This document shows, in pieces, positions 36,531 to 44,970 of a DNA stretch of 64,000 nt. The notes below the pieces were generated by a model. It saw only the letters and a list, made by a program, of their open reading frames with translations. It had not been told where the DNA came from and searched no databases. The stretch is from Reyranella sp. (lineage in GTDB: Bacteria > Pseudomonadota > Alphaproteobacteria > Reyranellales > Reyranellaceae), in contig NZ_SCUT01000003.1 in NCBI RefSeq assembly GCF_004297265.1, forward strand, positions 213,879-277,878, written 5' to 3'. Each line of letters begins with the position of its first letter. Within the stretch, counting starts at the first letter, position 1. A program made the position numbers and the translations under genes.

Positions 36531-37775
36531 ATGTTCGATCTCCATTCCCTCCTTCTCGGCTTCGTCGTGGCCCTCGGCGTCGGCCTGCTGGTCGGCATCG
36601 ACCGCGAGCGCAAGAAGGGCGAAGGGCCAGGCCGCGGTGCTGCAGGCCTCCGCACCTTCACCCTCGCTTCGCTGGCCGGCGCGACCGGTGCCGCGGCCGG
36701 GGGCGATCTGCTGTTGGCCGCCGTCGTGCTGGGCATGGTGGCCTTCGCCGGCCTGTCCTACTGGCGTGCGCGCGACAACGATCCTGGCCTCACGACCGAG
36801 ACGGCCCTCGTGTCGACGACGCTGCTGGGCGGGCTCGCCATTCGCGAACCCGCCTTCGCCGCGGGTGTCGGTGTGGTGGTCGCCTTGTTGCTCAATGCCC
36901 GCGTCGCCTTGCATCGCTTCGTCCGCTCGGTACTCACCGACGAGGAGATCCACGACCTGCTGATCTTTGCCGGCGCCACGCTGGTCGTGCTACCGCTGCT
37001 GCCCGACCATCCGATCGGGCCCTACGGCGCGCTGAACCTGCGCACGATCTGGCTGGTGGTGATCCTGGTGATGGGCGTGGGCGCTCTGGGATATGTCGCC
37101 GTAAGGGTCGTGGGGCCGCGCTTCGGCCTGCCGCTGGCGGGCCTTGCCTCGGGCTTCATCTCGAGTTCGGCCACGATCGGCGCCATGGGCGCGCGCTCGG
37201 CCCGCGATCCGCATCTCGCGAAACCGGCGGCCGCCGGCGCAATGATGTCGTCCGTCGCCACGGTCGTGCAGCTCGGCATCCTGATCGCCGTCACCGACCT
37301 CGCGGCCTTCCGGGCCCTCCTGATGCCGCTGCTTTTCTCGGGCGCCGCCGCGATCGTCTATGGCGGTGCCTTCACCCTGTGGGCGCTACAGACGGACAGC
37401 GGCAAGGTCGAAGAGACGCAGGGCAGCGCCTTCAGCCTGCGCACGGCACTGATTTTCGCCATCATCCTGGCAAGCGTCCTTCTTCTCGCCGCGGCCTTGC
37501 AGGACTGGATGGGGGAGGCCGGCGTCATCCTCGCGGCCGGCGCTGCAGGCTTTGCCGACACGCACGCACCCGCCATCTCGGTTGCCTCGCTGGTCGCGGA
37601 CGGACGGCTGGCACCGTCCGCCGCGGTGACCCCGATCCTCGCTGCCTTCTCGACCAACACCGTGACCAAGATCGTGTTCGCCTTCACTACCGGCGGCACA
37701 CGATTCGCGCTCTATGTCGTTCCCGGCCAGCTCCTGATGCTGGCGGCAGCGTGGGCGGCTTTGCTGGTCGCGTGA
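36531..37775 (+). CDS. MgtC/SapB and DUF4010 membrane protein
   Basis: Membrane protein of 414 residues. The N-terminal third matches the MgtC/SapB-like domain (ALGVGLLVGIDRERKK, LRTFTLASLAGA), the rest DUF4010 (SGFISSSATIGAMGARSARDP), with about twelve hydrophobic helices. The family has been linked to magnesium homeostasis and virulence or to unknown transport, but the substrate is undetermined. It lies 42 nt after the MFS gene on the same strand, and may be an independent transcript. Confidence 0.87.
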   Translation: MFDLHSLLLGFVVALGVGLLVGIDRERKKGEGPGRGAAGLRTFTLASLAGATGAAAGGDLLLAAVVLGMVAFAGLSYWRARDNDPGLTTETALVSTTLLGGLAIREPAFAAGVGVVVALLLNARVALHRFVRSVLTDEEIHDLLIFAGATLVVLPLLPDHPIGPYGALNLRTIWLVVILVMGVGALGYVAVRVVGPRFGLPLAGLASGFISSSATIGAMGARSARDPHLAKPAAAGAMMSSVATVVQLGILIAVTDLAAFRALLMPLLFSGAAAIVYGGAFTLWALQTDSGKVEETQGSAFSLRTALIFAIILASVLLLAAALQDWMGEAGVILAAGAAGFADTHAPAISVASLVADGRLAPSAAVTPILAAFSTNTVTKIVFAFTTGGTRFALYVVPGQLLMLAAAWAALLVA

Positions 37776-37817
37776 GGTGTCGAAAGTGAAGGCGCTCCGA
37801 ACTTGAATACACCAGCA

Positions 37818-38510
37818 ATGCGTTCCCTCGTCCTCCTCCCCGGCTTTATGTGTGACGCCGATCTTTGGACCGACATGGTCCCGGATCTCGGCCCCCTGGG
37901 CGCACTTCACTTCGGCAACGTCTACGAGGACGATACCCTTGAGGGAATGGCGCGACGCGTGCTCGTCGAAGCGCCTGAACGCTTCGTCCTGATCGGCTTT
38001 TCGATGGGCGGGTTCGTGGCGCGCGTGCTCACCTTGATGGCGCCGGAGCGCGTCTCCGGCGTGGCCTTCGTCGCCTCCTCCGCGCGCGGCTATTCCGACG
38101 AGGAACGGGCGCGCCGCCAGTCGGGATATCGCCCGGGCGACCGGCCGCCGCGTGCCGCCGGTGCGGTCTCCAACGCGATGGGACTGCATCCCGATCGCGA
38201 TACCGATCCCGTCCTGCTCGACCGGCTGCGCGGCATGCAGCGGCGGCTGGGGCCCGAGGTCCGCAAGCGCCAGGCGGCGCTGGTGCGGCGCGACGGATAC
38301 GCAGACCTCGAACGCATCACCTGCCCGTCCCTGGTCGTGGCCTGCCGCCAGGACCGGCTGCGCACCTTTGCCGAAACCGAACGGATGGCGCAGGCGCTGC
38401 CGAACCCCGGCTTCAGCGTCCTCGAAGACTGCGGCCACATGGCCCCGCTTGAAAAGCCGCACGAGCTTTCGGCTCTGCTGGCTACCTGGATTGGACGCGC
38501 TAACCTGTAG
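37818..38510 (+). CDS. Alpha/beta hydrolase
   Basis: Serine hydrolase of 230 residues. Seen: LVLLPGFMCDADLW with the HG-type oxyanion region, the nucleophile elbow GFSMGGFVA near 66-74, and CGHMAPLEKP with the catalytic His near the C-terminus. The start is ATG 37818; a TTG five codons upstream is less likely. It overlaps the convergent DUF3592 gene by 11 nt at the 3' end. Substrate unknown. Confidence 0.88.
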   Translation: MRSLVLLPGFMCDADLWTDMVPDLGPLGALHFGNVYEDDTLEGMARRVLVEAPERFVLIGFSMGGFVARVLTLMAPERVSGVAFVASSARGYSDEERARRQSGYRPGDRPPRAAGAVSNAMGLHPDRDTDPVLLDRLRGMQRRLGPEVRKRQAALVRRDGYADLERITCPSLVVACRQDRLRTFAETERMAQALPNPGFSVLEDCGHMAPLEKPHELSALLATWIGRANL

Positions 38511-39375
38511 CGCGGCGCCGGCTCCAGCGCGAAAGACGCACGGCGGCGCCGAAGACCAGCGCCACCGCGAAGGCCACGGCCGCCGGCAGCCACAGATCGA
38601 CGAACGACACGATACGGGCACGGCCGGGCTGGCCGCGGTCATAGACGACGTTCACCGCCTCGCCGGCCGCAAACGAGGTGCCGCTGCCGCCGCGTCCATG
38701 AAACTCGATCTCGCGGCCCTCCGGCGTGGTGAAACGCACGATCGGCGCGAAGGAGATGCGCTCGACGTCGCGGCACACCTCGCGGCCGGCCGGCGTCGTC
38801 ACCTCCTCGGTGACGATCGAGCGGCTCTCGCGGATCTCCGCGACCGTGCCAAGGGCCCGGCCACCGCTCGCATAGAGGTCGACGGCGCTCCACAGCACGA
38901 AGACGCTGATCAGCAGCGCCGACAGCGAAATCACGGAGAAGACGCGCTCGCCCACCAGCGCGAGGTCGGCGTTGCGCGACAACGCCCAGGAGACCGCTCC
39001 GAACATCAGCCAGAAACCGCCGAAGCCCGTGACAATGATCGGGACCAGCCAAAGTCGCTCGAAAGTATCGAGCCGGAAGTCCTGCGGGTTTTCGGGCAGA
39101 TAAATAACGGTGACGGTGTCCCCTGCTGCGAAATCCGGCGCACCCGAACCAAGCTCCTTCACCTCCACGGTCTCGCCCTGGGGCAGCCGGAAGCGTACTA
39201 CCGGCGCGTACATGTCGCCTTCGCGCACGATCTCGGTGACGATCCCGTCAGCCCGCTCGCCGTAGAGCGCGTGACGAAGATTGCCAAGGCCCATAAGCAC
39301 ACCGCCGGCCGTGATCAGCCCGCCGATCCCGAGGATCGTCCACGCGATCCAGCGCCAACTCGCGTCGATGGCCAC
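38500..39375 (-). CDS. Membrane protein with two DUF3592 domains
   Basis: Protein of 291 residues with two halves of the same plan. Each half begins with a hydrophobic helix, then a beta-rich domain. The first has YAPVVRFRLPQGETVEV...DFAAGDTVTVIYLPENPQDFRL; the second has FAPIVRFTTPEGREIEF...SFAAGEAVNVVYDRGQPGRARI. The second half ends with another helix. This looks like an internal duplication. Function unknown. It starts at GTG 39375, 10 nt after the preceding membrane gene, in a four-gene operon with the mutarotase and SDR. Confidence 0.85.
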   Translation of the reverse strand: MAIDASWRWIAWTILGIGGLITAGGVLMGLGNLRHALYGERADGIVTEIVREGDMYAPVVRFRLPQGETVEVKELGSGAPDFAAGDTVTVIYLPENPQDFRLDTFERLWLVPIIVTGFGGFWLMFGAVSWALSRNADLALVGERVFSVISLSALLISVFVLWSAVDLYASGGRALGTVAEIRESRSIVTEEVTTPAGREVCRDVERISFAPIVRFTTPEGREIEFHGRGGSGTSFAAGEAVNVVYDRGQPGRARIVSFVDLWLPAAVAFAVALVFGAAVRLSRWSRRRATG

Positions 39376-39385
39376 GGGCCCGTCG

Positions 39386-40069
39386 TCAGGCGTTGCGCCG
39401 CCGCAGCCGGTCGATCAGCTCGGCCAAGCGGCTGCCCTGCGGCGTGGTGGGATCGAGCAACCGGTCGCGCGGCGTGTCGCGCGCCAGCCGGCTGATCTCC
39501 GTCAGCGCACGGATATGCTGGCGGCGCGTCAGGCCGTATTCCGACGACCGGTGATGGAAGAAGAGACGCCTGAGTTGGCCGTCGCCGACCAGCGCGTTGA
39601 TCTCGCTGGCGGTCACGTAGAGCAGGAAGCAGACGAAGATCCAGACCTGTACCGCGACGAAGCGATGCCAGGTGAAGTCGACCAGCACCATCCGGTAGAT
39701 CTGGTCGAGACTGTGCGCGTCGAATGCGACGTCCAGGACCTTTTCCAGGAAGCGTACGATCGTAACGACCAGGGAATAGAAGATCGTCTTGTAGAGGATC
39801 GGCTGGATCAGCGGGGCGCCGCGGAACTTGTCGATGATGCGAACCTTGTCGACGACCAGCACCACCTTGCCGACGACCAGCGCCATCGTACTGGCCAGCA
39901 TGAAGCTGCTGAGATTGAACCAGTAGTCACGCGCCAACAGGTTGGTGGTGAAGACGATCAGATTGAAGGCGACGAAAAAATACAGGGTTGGCGGAAGCAG
40001 ATGCCGAAACAGATGCACCCAGCCGTGGAAGAAGCGCCTCGGCAGCGAGGCGATGGCAGCTGTGTTCAC
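39386..40069 (-). CDS. Hypothetical polytopic membrane protein
   Basis: Unrecognised protein of 227 residues from GTG 40069, overlapping the SDR stop by 4 nt (GTGA). It has about four hydrophobic helices (LLPPTLYFFVAFNLIVFTTN; FMLASTMALVVGKVVLVV; the IFYSLVVTIVRFL region; AVQVWIFVCFLLYVTA) and a charged C-terminal tail rich in Arg. The coupling to the SDR gene suggests a shared transcript, but no sugar-related motif is visible. An earlier ATG-type extension from the track frame overlaps the SDR gene and is not used. Confidence 0.7.
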   Translation of the reverse strand: MNTAAIASLPRRFFHGWVHLFRHLLPPTLYFFVAFNLIVFTTNLLARDYWFNLSSFMLASTMALVVGKVVLVVDKVRIIDKFRGAPLIQPILYKTIFYSLVVTIVRFLEKVLDVAFDAHSLDQIYRMVLVDFTWHRFVAVQVWIFVCFLLYVTASEINALVGDGQLRRLFFHHRSSEYGLTRRQHIRALTEISRLARDTPRDRLLDPTTPQGSRLAELIDRLRRRNA

Positions 40070-40833
40070 ATTCGGCCTCCATCGACGACGAAGTTCTGGG
40101 CCGTCACCAGGCGGCTGTCGTCCGCGGCGAGCCACAGGACCATGCGCGCGATGTCCGGCGGATAGAGCAACTCCTTCAGGCATTGGGCGCCCAGCTGCGC
40201 GGCCTTGGCGTCCGGCGTCACCCAGAGGTCGAGCTGGCGCTGGGTCATGATCCAGCCAGGCGTCACGGCATTGAGGCGGATGCCGTCGCCGCCCAGGTCG
40301 CGCGCAAGGCCGCGCGTCATGCCGATCACGGCGGCCTTGGCCGCCTGATAGACGGAGAGATTGGGCGTCATCGTGTGATAGCTCACAGAGCTGAAATTCA
40401 CGATCGAGCCGCCGCCCGCCTTCTTCATCGCCGGCGCCACCGCCTGGATGGCGAAGTATGCGTGGCGCAGGTTGACCGCGATGCGCTCGTCCCAGAAATC
40501 CGGCGTCACCTGGCCGAGCGTGTGCCGGTCGTCGCGCGCGGCGTTGTTCACCAGCACCGTGATGGTCCCGAGCTTCGCTGCCACGCCTTCGATGGCCCGC
40601 TGATAGGCCGCCACGTCACGGATGTCGCACGGCACGAACAGCGGCACGGTGTGGCGCCGGGCCTCGATCTTCTCGACCAGCGCCTTCGAGGCCGCCTCGT
40701 CGATGTCGACGAAGCCGACCTTGGCGCCCTGCTCGGCGAAGTGCTCGACGACCGAGGCACCGATGCCCGAACCGCCACCGGAGACGAAGACGGTGCGACC
40801 CGAGAGGCTGGGGTAGGAAGCGAAGGGCGGCAT
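40066..40833 (-). CDS. SDR oxidoreductase, D-xylose 1-dehydrogenase-like
   Basis: Short-chain dehydrogenase of 255 residues. Seen: the NAD-binding VFVSGGGSGIGASV, NNAARDDRHTL, the catalytic Ser-Tyr-Lys set in SSVSYHTM...YQAAKAA, and PGWIMTQRQ. The order and wording (DDRH, WDERIxVNLRH, QCLKE, the ending VVDGG) closely resemble the Caulobacter NAD-dependent xylose dehydrogenase that starts the Weimberg route. It follows an aldose mutarotase and precedes two membrane genes, which fits sugar oxidation. L-arabinose or another aldose remains possible. Confidence 0.85.
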   Translation of the reverse strand: MPPFASYPSLSGRTVFVSGGGSGIGASVVEHFAEQGAKVGFVDIDEAASKALVEKIEARRHTVPLFVPCDIRDVAAYQRAIEGVAAKLGTITVLVNNAARDDRHTLGQVTPDFWDERIAVNLRHAYFAIQAVAPAMKKAGGGSIVNFSSVSYHTMTPNLSVYQAAKAAVIGMTRGLARDLGGDGIRLNAVTPGWIMTQRQLDLWVTPDAKAAQLGAQCLKELLYPPDIARMVLWLAADDSRLVTAQNFVVDGGRM

Positions 40834-40842
40834 GAGGTTCCT

Positions 40843-41709
40843 CTAAATTTGGACCAGCCTGAACGAGATCTCGCCGCCGAGCGTGGCGCCCGCCGTCAGC
40901 CGGGTTTGCCCGACCGCGCCGTTGGCGTGACTCACCGGCTCGACACAGAAATACCGTTGGCCGTCGGGAACATAGATCACCAGATGACGAAATGCCTCCG
41001 TCGCGGACAGGACGAGGCGAAGTCCACGTTGCGGCCATGTGACGGTCGCCTCCCCATCCCAGCCATCGAAACAATGATCGAGCCCCATCCCGTCGACCCG
41101 GCGCGAGCGCGAGAAATCCCACTCCGCCGGCACCGGCACGCGCTGCAGCGGCAAGACCTCCGGATCGGTCCGCCAGACGCCCGCGAGGCGACAGGCGAGC
41201 TCGGTATCGGCATTGCACACGAAGAAAGGGTGCAGCCCGAGCCCCGCCGGCACATCGCGATCTTCGAGGTTCTGGATCGAAAGACCGACCGTCAGTCCTG
41301 TTTCATGGAGCGCGAAGGTCTGGCGGGCGCGGTAGCAGAACGGCCAGCCTGCAGCCCCCGCACCGCGCGCGTGGACATAGGCCAGTTCGGCCGAATGCGG
41401 GTCGTGGTGCACCACGTTCCACGCCTGCGCCCAGCCGTCGCCGTGCATCGGATGACGTACGCCGGGCCAGTTCGCGCGCAGCTGGATGACCTCATCGCCG
41501 ATGGCGAGACGGCCGTTCGCGATGCGGTTGGAAAATGGCACGAGCGGATAGCAGGCCGTATCTTTTCCGGTGCCCGTAGCGAGGGCCGCGTTCGAGGCCG
41601 GGCGCAGCAGATCGCCCACGCCCTCCATCGCAAATCGCGCGATCGAACCGCCCGCCTCCGGTGCCAGATCGACGGCCAGCCGGCCCGCCCGCAGCGACAA
41701 AAGCGTCAC
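40843..41709 (-). CDS. Aldose 1-epimerase (mutarotase) family protein
   Basis: Galactose-mutarotase-like protein of 288 residues interconverting aldose anomers. Seen: the substrate Arg in YPLVPFSNRIANGR, the paired His in HPMHGDGWAQ near 87-90 and GLGLHPFF near 172, and the catalytic Glu in FCVEPVSHANGAV. The start is GTG 41709. It heads a minus-strand operon ahead of the xylose-dehydrogenase-like SDR, which uses a specific anomer, so the pairing is functional. Divergent from the HpaI-type aldolase with 57 nt between starts. Confidence 0.88.
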   Translation of the reverse strand: MTLLSLRAGRLAVDLAPEAGGSIARFAMEGVGDLLRPASNAALATGTGKDTACYPLVPFSNRIANGRLAIGDEVIQLRANWPGVRHPMHGDGWAQAWNVVHHDPHSAELAYVHARGAGAAGWPFCYRARQTFALHETGLTVGLSIQNLEDRDVPAGLGLHPFFVCNADTELACRLAGVWRTDPEVLPLQRVPVPAEWDFSRSRRVDGMGLDHCFDGWDGEATVTWPQRGLRLVLSATEAFRHLVIYVPDGQRYFCVEPVSHANGAVGQTRLTAGATLGGEISFRLVQI

Positions 41710-41766
41710 ACCATCCCCCGCCGCCGTGTAAACTTGCCCGTTCTCAAATCACGAGGAAACGCATCG

Positions 41767-42549
41767 ATGTCGAACATGCTGAAGAAGCGGCTGCAGGCCG
41801 GCAAGGCCTGCGTCAATGGATGGCTGGCGATCCCCGATGGCTTCGCCGCCGAGACCATGGCGCAGTGCGGCTGGGACAGCGTCACCGTCGACATGCAGCA
41901 TGGCGTTCAGGACTATCTCTCGATGGTTCGCTGCTTCCAGGCGATGGACAAGCATCCGATCACCCCGCTGGTGCGCGTGCCATGGAACGAGCCCGGCATC
42001 GTCGGCAAGGTGCTCGACGGCGGCGCCTGGGGCGTCATCTGCCCGATGGTGAACACGCCGGCCGAAGCCAAGGCCCTGGTCTCCTATGCGCTCTATCCGC
42101 CCAAGGGCAAGCGCTCCAACGGCCCGATCCGCGCCGGCGCCTATGGCGAGGCAACTCCCTACCAGGCGATGGCCAATGACGAGGTGCTGATCATCCCGAT
42201 GATCGAGACTCAGGAAGCGATCGACAATATCGACGCCATCCTCGACGTGCCGGGCGTCAGCGGCATCTATATCGGACCGTCCGACCTCGGCCTGTCGCTC
42301 GGCCTGAAGCCGATGCTCGACCGCGAGGAGCCGCAGATCCTGTCGATCTACGACAAGCTGCTCGCCGCCACCAAGAAGCGCGGCCAATTCGCCGGCCTGC
42401 ACAACGGCACCGGTAGCTACGCCGCGAAGATGATCCACATGGGCTTCCAGCTCGTTACCATCGCCAATGACGCCGGCCTGATGGCCAAGGCCGCGCGCGA
42501 GGCGGTGTCCCAGACGCGCAAGGAAGGCGGCCCGACGGCTGCCAAGTAA
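41767..42549 (+). CDS. HpcH/HpaI-family aldolase (2-keto-3-deoxy sugar acid type)
   Basis: Metal-dependent class II pyruvate aldolase of 260 residues. Seen: VTVDMQHGVQDY near 40, VRVPWNEPGIVGKVLDGGAWGVICPM with the substrate Arg, PMIETQEAIDNIDAI with the metal-ligand Glu, and GIYIGPSDLGLSLG with the ligand Asp. The family cleaves 2-keto-3-deoxy acids to pyruvate and an aldehyde. Facing a mutarotase/xylose dehydrogenase operon, it could cleave 2-keto-3-deoxy-pentonate (Dahms-type route); the dehydratase is not in the window. It starts at ATG 41767, 13 nt before the next gene. Confidence 0.88.
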   Translation: MSNMLKKRLQAGKACVNGWLAIPDGFAAETMAQCGWDSVTVDMQHGVQDYLSMVRCFQAMDKHPITPLVRVPWNEPGIVGKVLDGGAWGVICPMVNTPAEAKALVSYALYPPKGKRSNGPIRAGAYGEATPYQAMANDEVLIIPMIETQEAIDNIDAILDVPGVSGIYIGPSDLGLSLGLKPMLDREEPQILSIYDKLLAATKKRGQFAGLHNGTGSYAAKMIHMGFQLVTIANDAGLMAKAAREAVSQTRKEGGPTAAK

Positions 42550-42562
42550 GGCGATCACGAGC

Positions 42563-43741
42563 GTGCGCTTCACCAACGCCACGCTGCCCGATGGCAGCCG
42601 GCACGATATCGAGGTCGAGGCAGGGCGGATCTCCGCCCTCCTCCCGGCCTCGGTCGCGGCTTCCGGCGCAGACACAATCGATCTCGGCGGCACGCTCGTG
42701 CTGCCGCCGCTGGTCGACGGCCATATCCATCTCGACAAGACGCTGCTCGGCTTGCCGTGGGTGCCCAATCAATCCGCCGGCAACCAAGTCTCCGACCGTA
42801 TCGAGGCCGAGCGCCGGGTGCGCGCGGCACGCACCGTGCCCGAGTTCGAGACCGGCTCGAACCTGGTGCGCCAGATCGTGGCCAGCGGCACGCTTCACAT
42901 GCGCAGTCATGTCGACATCGACAACCAGCTCGGTCTCAAAAACCTCGACGAGGTGCTGAAGATCCGCGAGCATTTCCAGGGCCTCGTCACCATCGAGATC
43001 GTGGCCTTCCCGCAAAGCGGCATTCTGCGCTCCCCCGGCACCGCGGAGCTGCTCGACGAGGCGATCGCGCAGGGCGCGGATCTCGTCGGCGGCCTCGATC
43101 CCGTCGGTATCGACGGCGACCTCGACGCCCATCTCGATACGGTGTTCGCCATCGCCAGCCGCCGCGGCGCGGGTGTCGACATTCACCTGCACGATGGCGG
43201 CGAAGGCGGCCTGGCCCAGATCCTGGCCATCGCCGCGCGCACCGAGTCGAATGGCCTGCAAGGCAAGGTCGCGGTCAGCCACGCCTTCGCGCTGGGTTCG
43301 GTCTCGACCGACAGCGTCACCCGCGCCGCCGATAGGCTCGCACGGGCGGGCGTCGCCATCATGAGCCATGGGCCGGGCGGCGCGACCATTCCGCCGCTGA
43401 AGCTGCTGCGCGAGCATGGCGTCGAAGTGTTCGGCGGCTCCGACAATATCCGCGACGCCTGGTCGCCCTTCGGCAACGGCGACATGCTCGACCGTGCCAT
43501 GCAGATCGGCTACCGCGCCAACTTCCGCCACGACGCCGAGCTGGCGATCGCCTTCGACATGGTCACGGCGGCCGCCGCCCGCGTACTCGGTCTCAAGGAT
43601 TACGGCTTCAAGGTCGGCGGCCCCGCCGACTTCGTCACGGTCGAAGCCACGACGCTCGCCGAAGCCGTCGCCACCCGCAAACGCCGCGGCCTCGTCGTCA
43701 AAGCAGGCCGCATCGTCGCCAAGGATGGAGTGCTGATCTAG
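42563..43741 (+). CDS. Amidohydrolase, cytosine-deaminase-like
   Basis: Metal-dependent hydrolase of 392 residues in the CodA/AtzC group. Seen: LVDGHIHLDKTLLG near 52-65 with the HxH metal pair followed by the Lys typical of cytosine deaminases, HMRSHVDID near 112, VDIHLHDGG, SHAFAL and GSDNIRDAW with the late metal Asp. It starts at GTG 42563, 13 nt after the aldolase, suggesting cotranscription, though the two activities are not obviously related. It shares a CTAG stop with the convergent LLM gene. The substrate may be cytosine, isopropylammelide-like or another cyclic amidine/lactone. Confidence 0.85.
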   Translation: MRFTNATLPDGSRHDIEVEAGRISALLPASVAASGADTIDLGGTLVLPPLVDGHIHLDKTLLGLPWVPNQSAGNQVSDRIEAERRVRAARTVPEFETGSNLVRQIVASGTLHMRSHVDIDNQLGLKNLDEVLKIREHFQGLVTIEIVAFPQSGILRSPGTAELLDEAIAQGADLVGGLDPVGIDGDLDAHLDTVFAIASRRGAGVDIHLHDGGEGGLAQILAIAARTESNGLQGKVAVSHAFALGSVSTDSVTRAADRLARAGVAIMSHGPGGATIPPLKLLREHGVEVFGGSDNIRDAWSPFGNGDMLDRAMQIGYRANFRHDAELAIAFDMVTAAAARVLGLKDYGFKVGGPADFVTVEATTLAEAVATRKRRGLVVKAGRIVAKDGVLI

Positions 43742-44832
43742 GCCGCCTGCGCCGCCTTGATGGGTCCCCACGACTTCACGACCGGCAGGACTTCCTTGGC
43801 GAACAGCTTCAGCCCGCGCTCGCTCACCTCGTAGGGCGTGCCGCCGAAGCGGAAGGCGACGTTCATCTCGAAGTCGCCGAGCAGTTTGCGGCGTGCCTCC
43901 AGCCCGCGCAGGATCTTGTCCGGCGTGCCCCAGGACGCCGCCTGCATGAAGCCCGTGATGGCGCCTTCGATACCGCCGCCCTTGCGCGCGAGATCGGCCT
44001 TCTGCTGGTAGGAGTCGTAGCCCTTCACCGACTTGAAGTGCTCGCCGAGGAATTCGTAGTGGTAGAAATTGCTCTCGACAAACTTGCCCTGGTACTGCCG
44101 CGCCTCGTCCTCGATGGTCGCGGCGTCGGGCCCGCAGACGCAGAACTCGGTCAGCATCACCCGCGGCGGCTCGGTGCCATGATACTGGCGATGGAGCTGG
44201 CGTCCTTTCTCGATCATCGGCGCGCGCATCTCCCACGGCCGGTCGGCGAACATCACCATGTGGGCGCCGAGCTTGGCGGCCGAATCGATCGAATCCTCGC
44301 TCGACGCCACGGCATAGATACGGCCGTCGAAGGAATGCTGCGGCCTGGGCCGGATCTCGATGCGGGGCTGCTTGTAGTACTTGCCGTCGCCTTCCATGAA
44401 ACCGGTCTTCAGCGCCTCGACGATCATCGGCGCGGCTTCGTCGAAGCGGCCGCGCGATTCGTCCATGCTGATGCGGAAGGCGTTGAACTCGCGGCGCGCC
44501 AGTCCGCGTCCCATGCCGAGCCGCAGCCGCCCCTTGCTCAGCAGGTCGACCACGGCGGCGTTCTCGGCGACCCTCAGCGGATCGTGCCAGGGCAGGATGA
44601 CGGCGGCCGTCCCGACGTCGATGTTCGGGCAGAGCGCCGTCAGATGGGTCATCAGCGCGAGATTGTCTGGGACGAACGAGTAGTCGTTGAAATGATGTTC
44701 GGCCGACCACAGGCAGTCGAAACCCGAATCGGCAGCGATCCGCGCCAGCCGGATCTCCTCGTCCCACACGCGCTGGTCGGAGCAATTCTCCCAACCGTAG
44801 TTGGTGAACACCATCATCATGCCGACGTCCAT
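43738..44832 (-). CDS. LLM-class flavin-dependent oxidoreductase
   Basis: Luciferase-like FMN- or F420-dependent monooxygenase of 364 residues. Seen: the TIM-barrel start DVGMMMVFTNYGWEN, SAEHHFNDYSFVPDN, VGTAAVILPWHDPLRVAE, RLRLGMGRGLARREF and YAVASSEDSID. Typical of bacterial LLM oxygenases acting on ketones, sulfonates or xenobiotics; substrate unknown. The start is ATG 44832 preceded by GGAGGG; an upstream ATG-type extension is not conserved-looking. Convergent with the cytosine-deaminase-like gene. Confidence 0.88.
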   Translation of the reverse strand: MDVGMMMVFTNYGWENCSDQRVWDEEIRLARIAADSGFDCLWSAEHHFNDYSFVPDNLALMTHLTALCPNIDVGTAAVILPWHDPLRVAENAAVVDLLSKGRLRLGMGRGLARREFNAFRISMDESRGRFDEAAPMIVEALKTGFMEGDGKYYKQPRIEIRPRPQHSFDGRIYAVASSEDSIDSAAKLGAHMVMFADRPWEMRAPMIEKGRQLHRQYHGTEPPRVMLTEFCVCGPDAATIEDEARQYQGKFVESNFYHYEFLGEHFKSVKGYDSYQQKADLARKGGGIEGAITGFMQAASWGTPDKILRGLEARRKLLGDFEMNVAFRFGGTPYEVSERGLKLFAKEVLPVVKSWGPIKAAQAA

Positions 44833-44970
44833 CGGGCTTCCCTCCACGTTCTTGTTTGTTGAAATGCTTTCACGCGAAGCGCCATCCGGCAAGCCTGCGA
44901 GCCCATCTGCCCCTCGCGCCGGCCGCAGAGCGGTGGTAAAGGCGCGGTCGTTTTCGCGTCAGGACAGACA

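Noticed and set aside
39988..41766. N-terminal extension that would fuse about 593 residues to the HpaI-type aldolase
   Set aside because: The extension is antisense to the SDR and mutarotase genes; the aldolase motifs begin right at ATG 41767.
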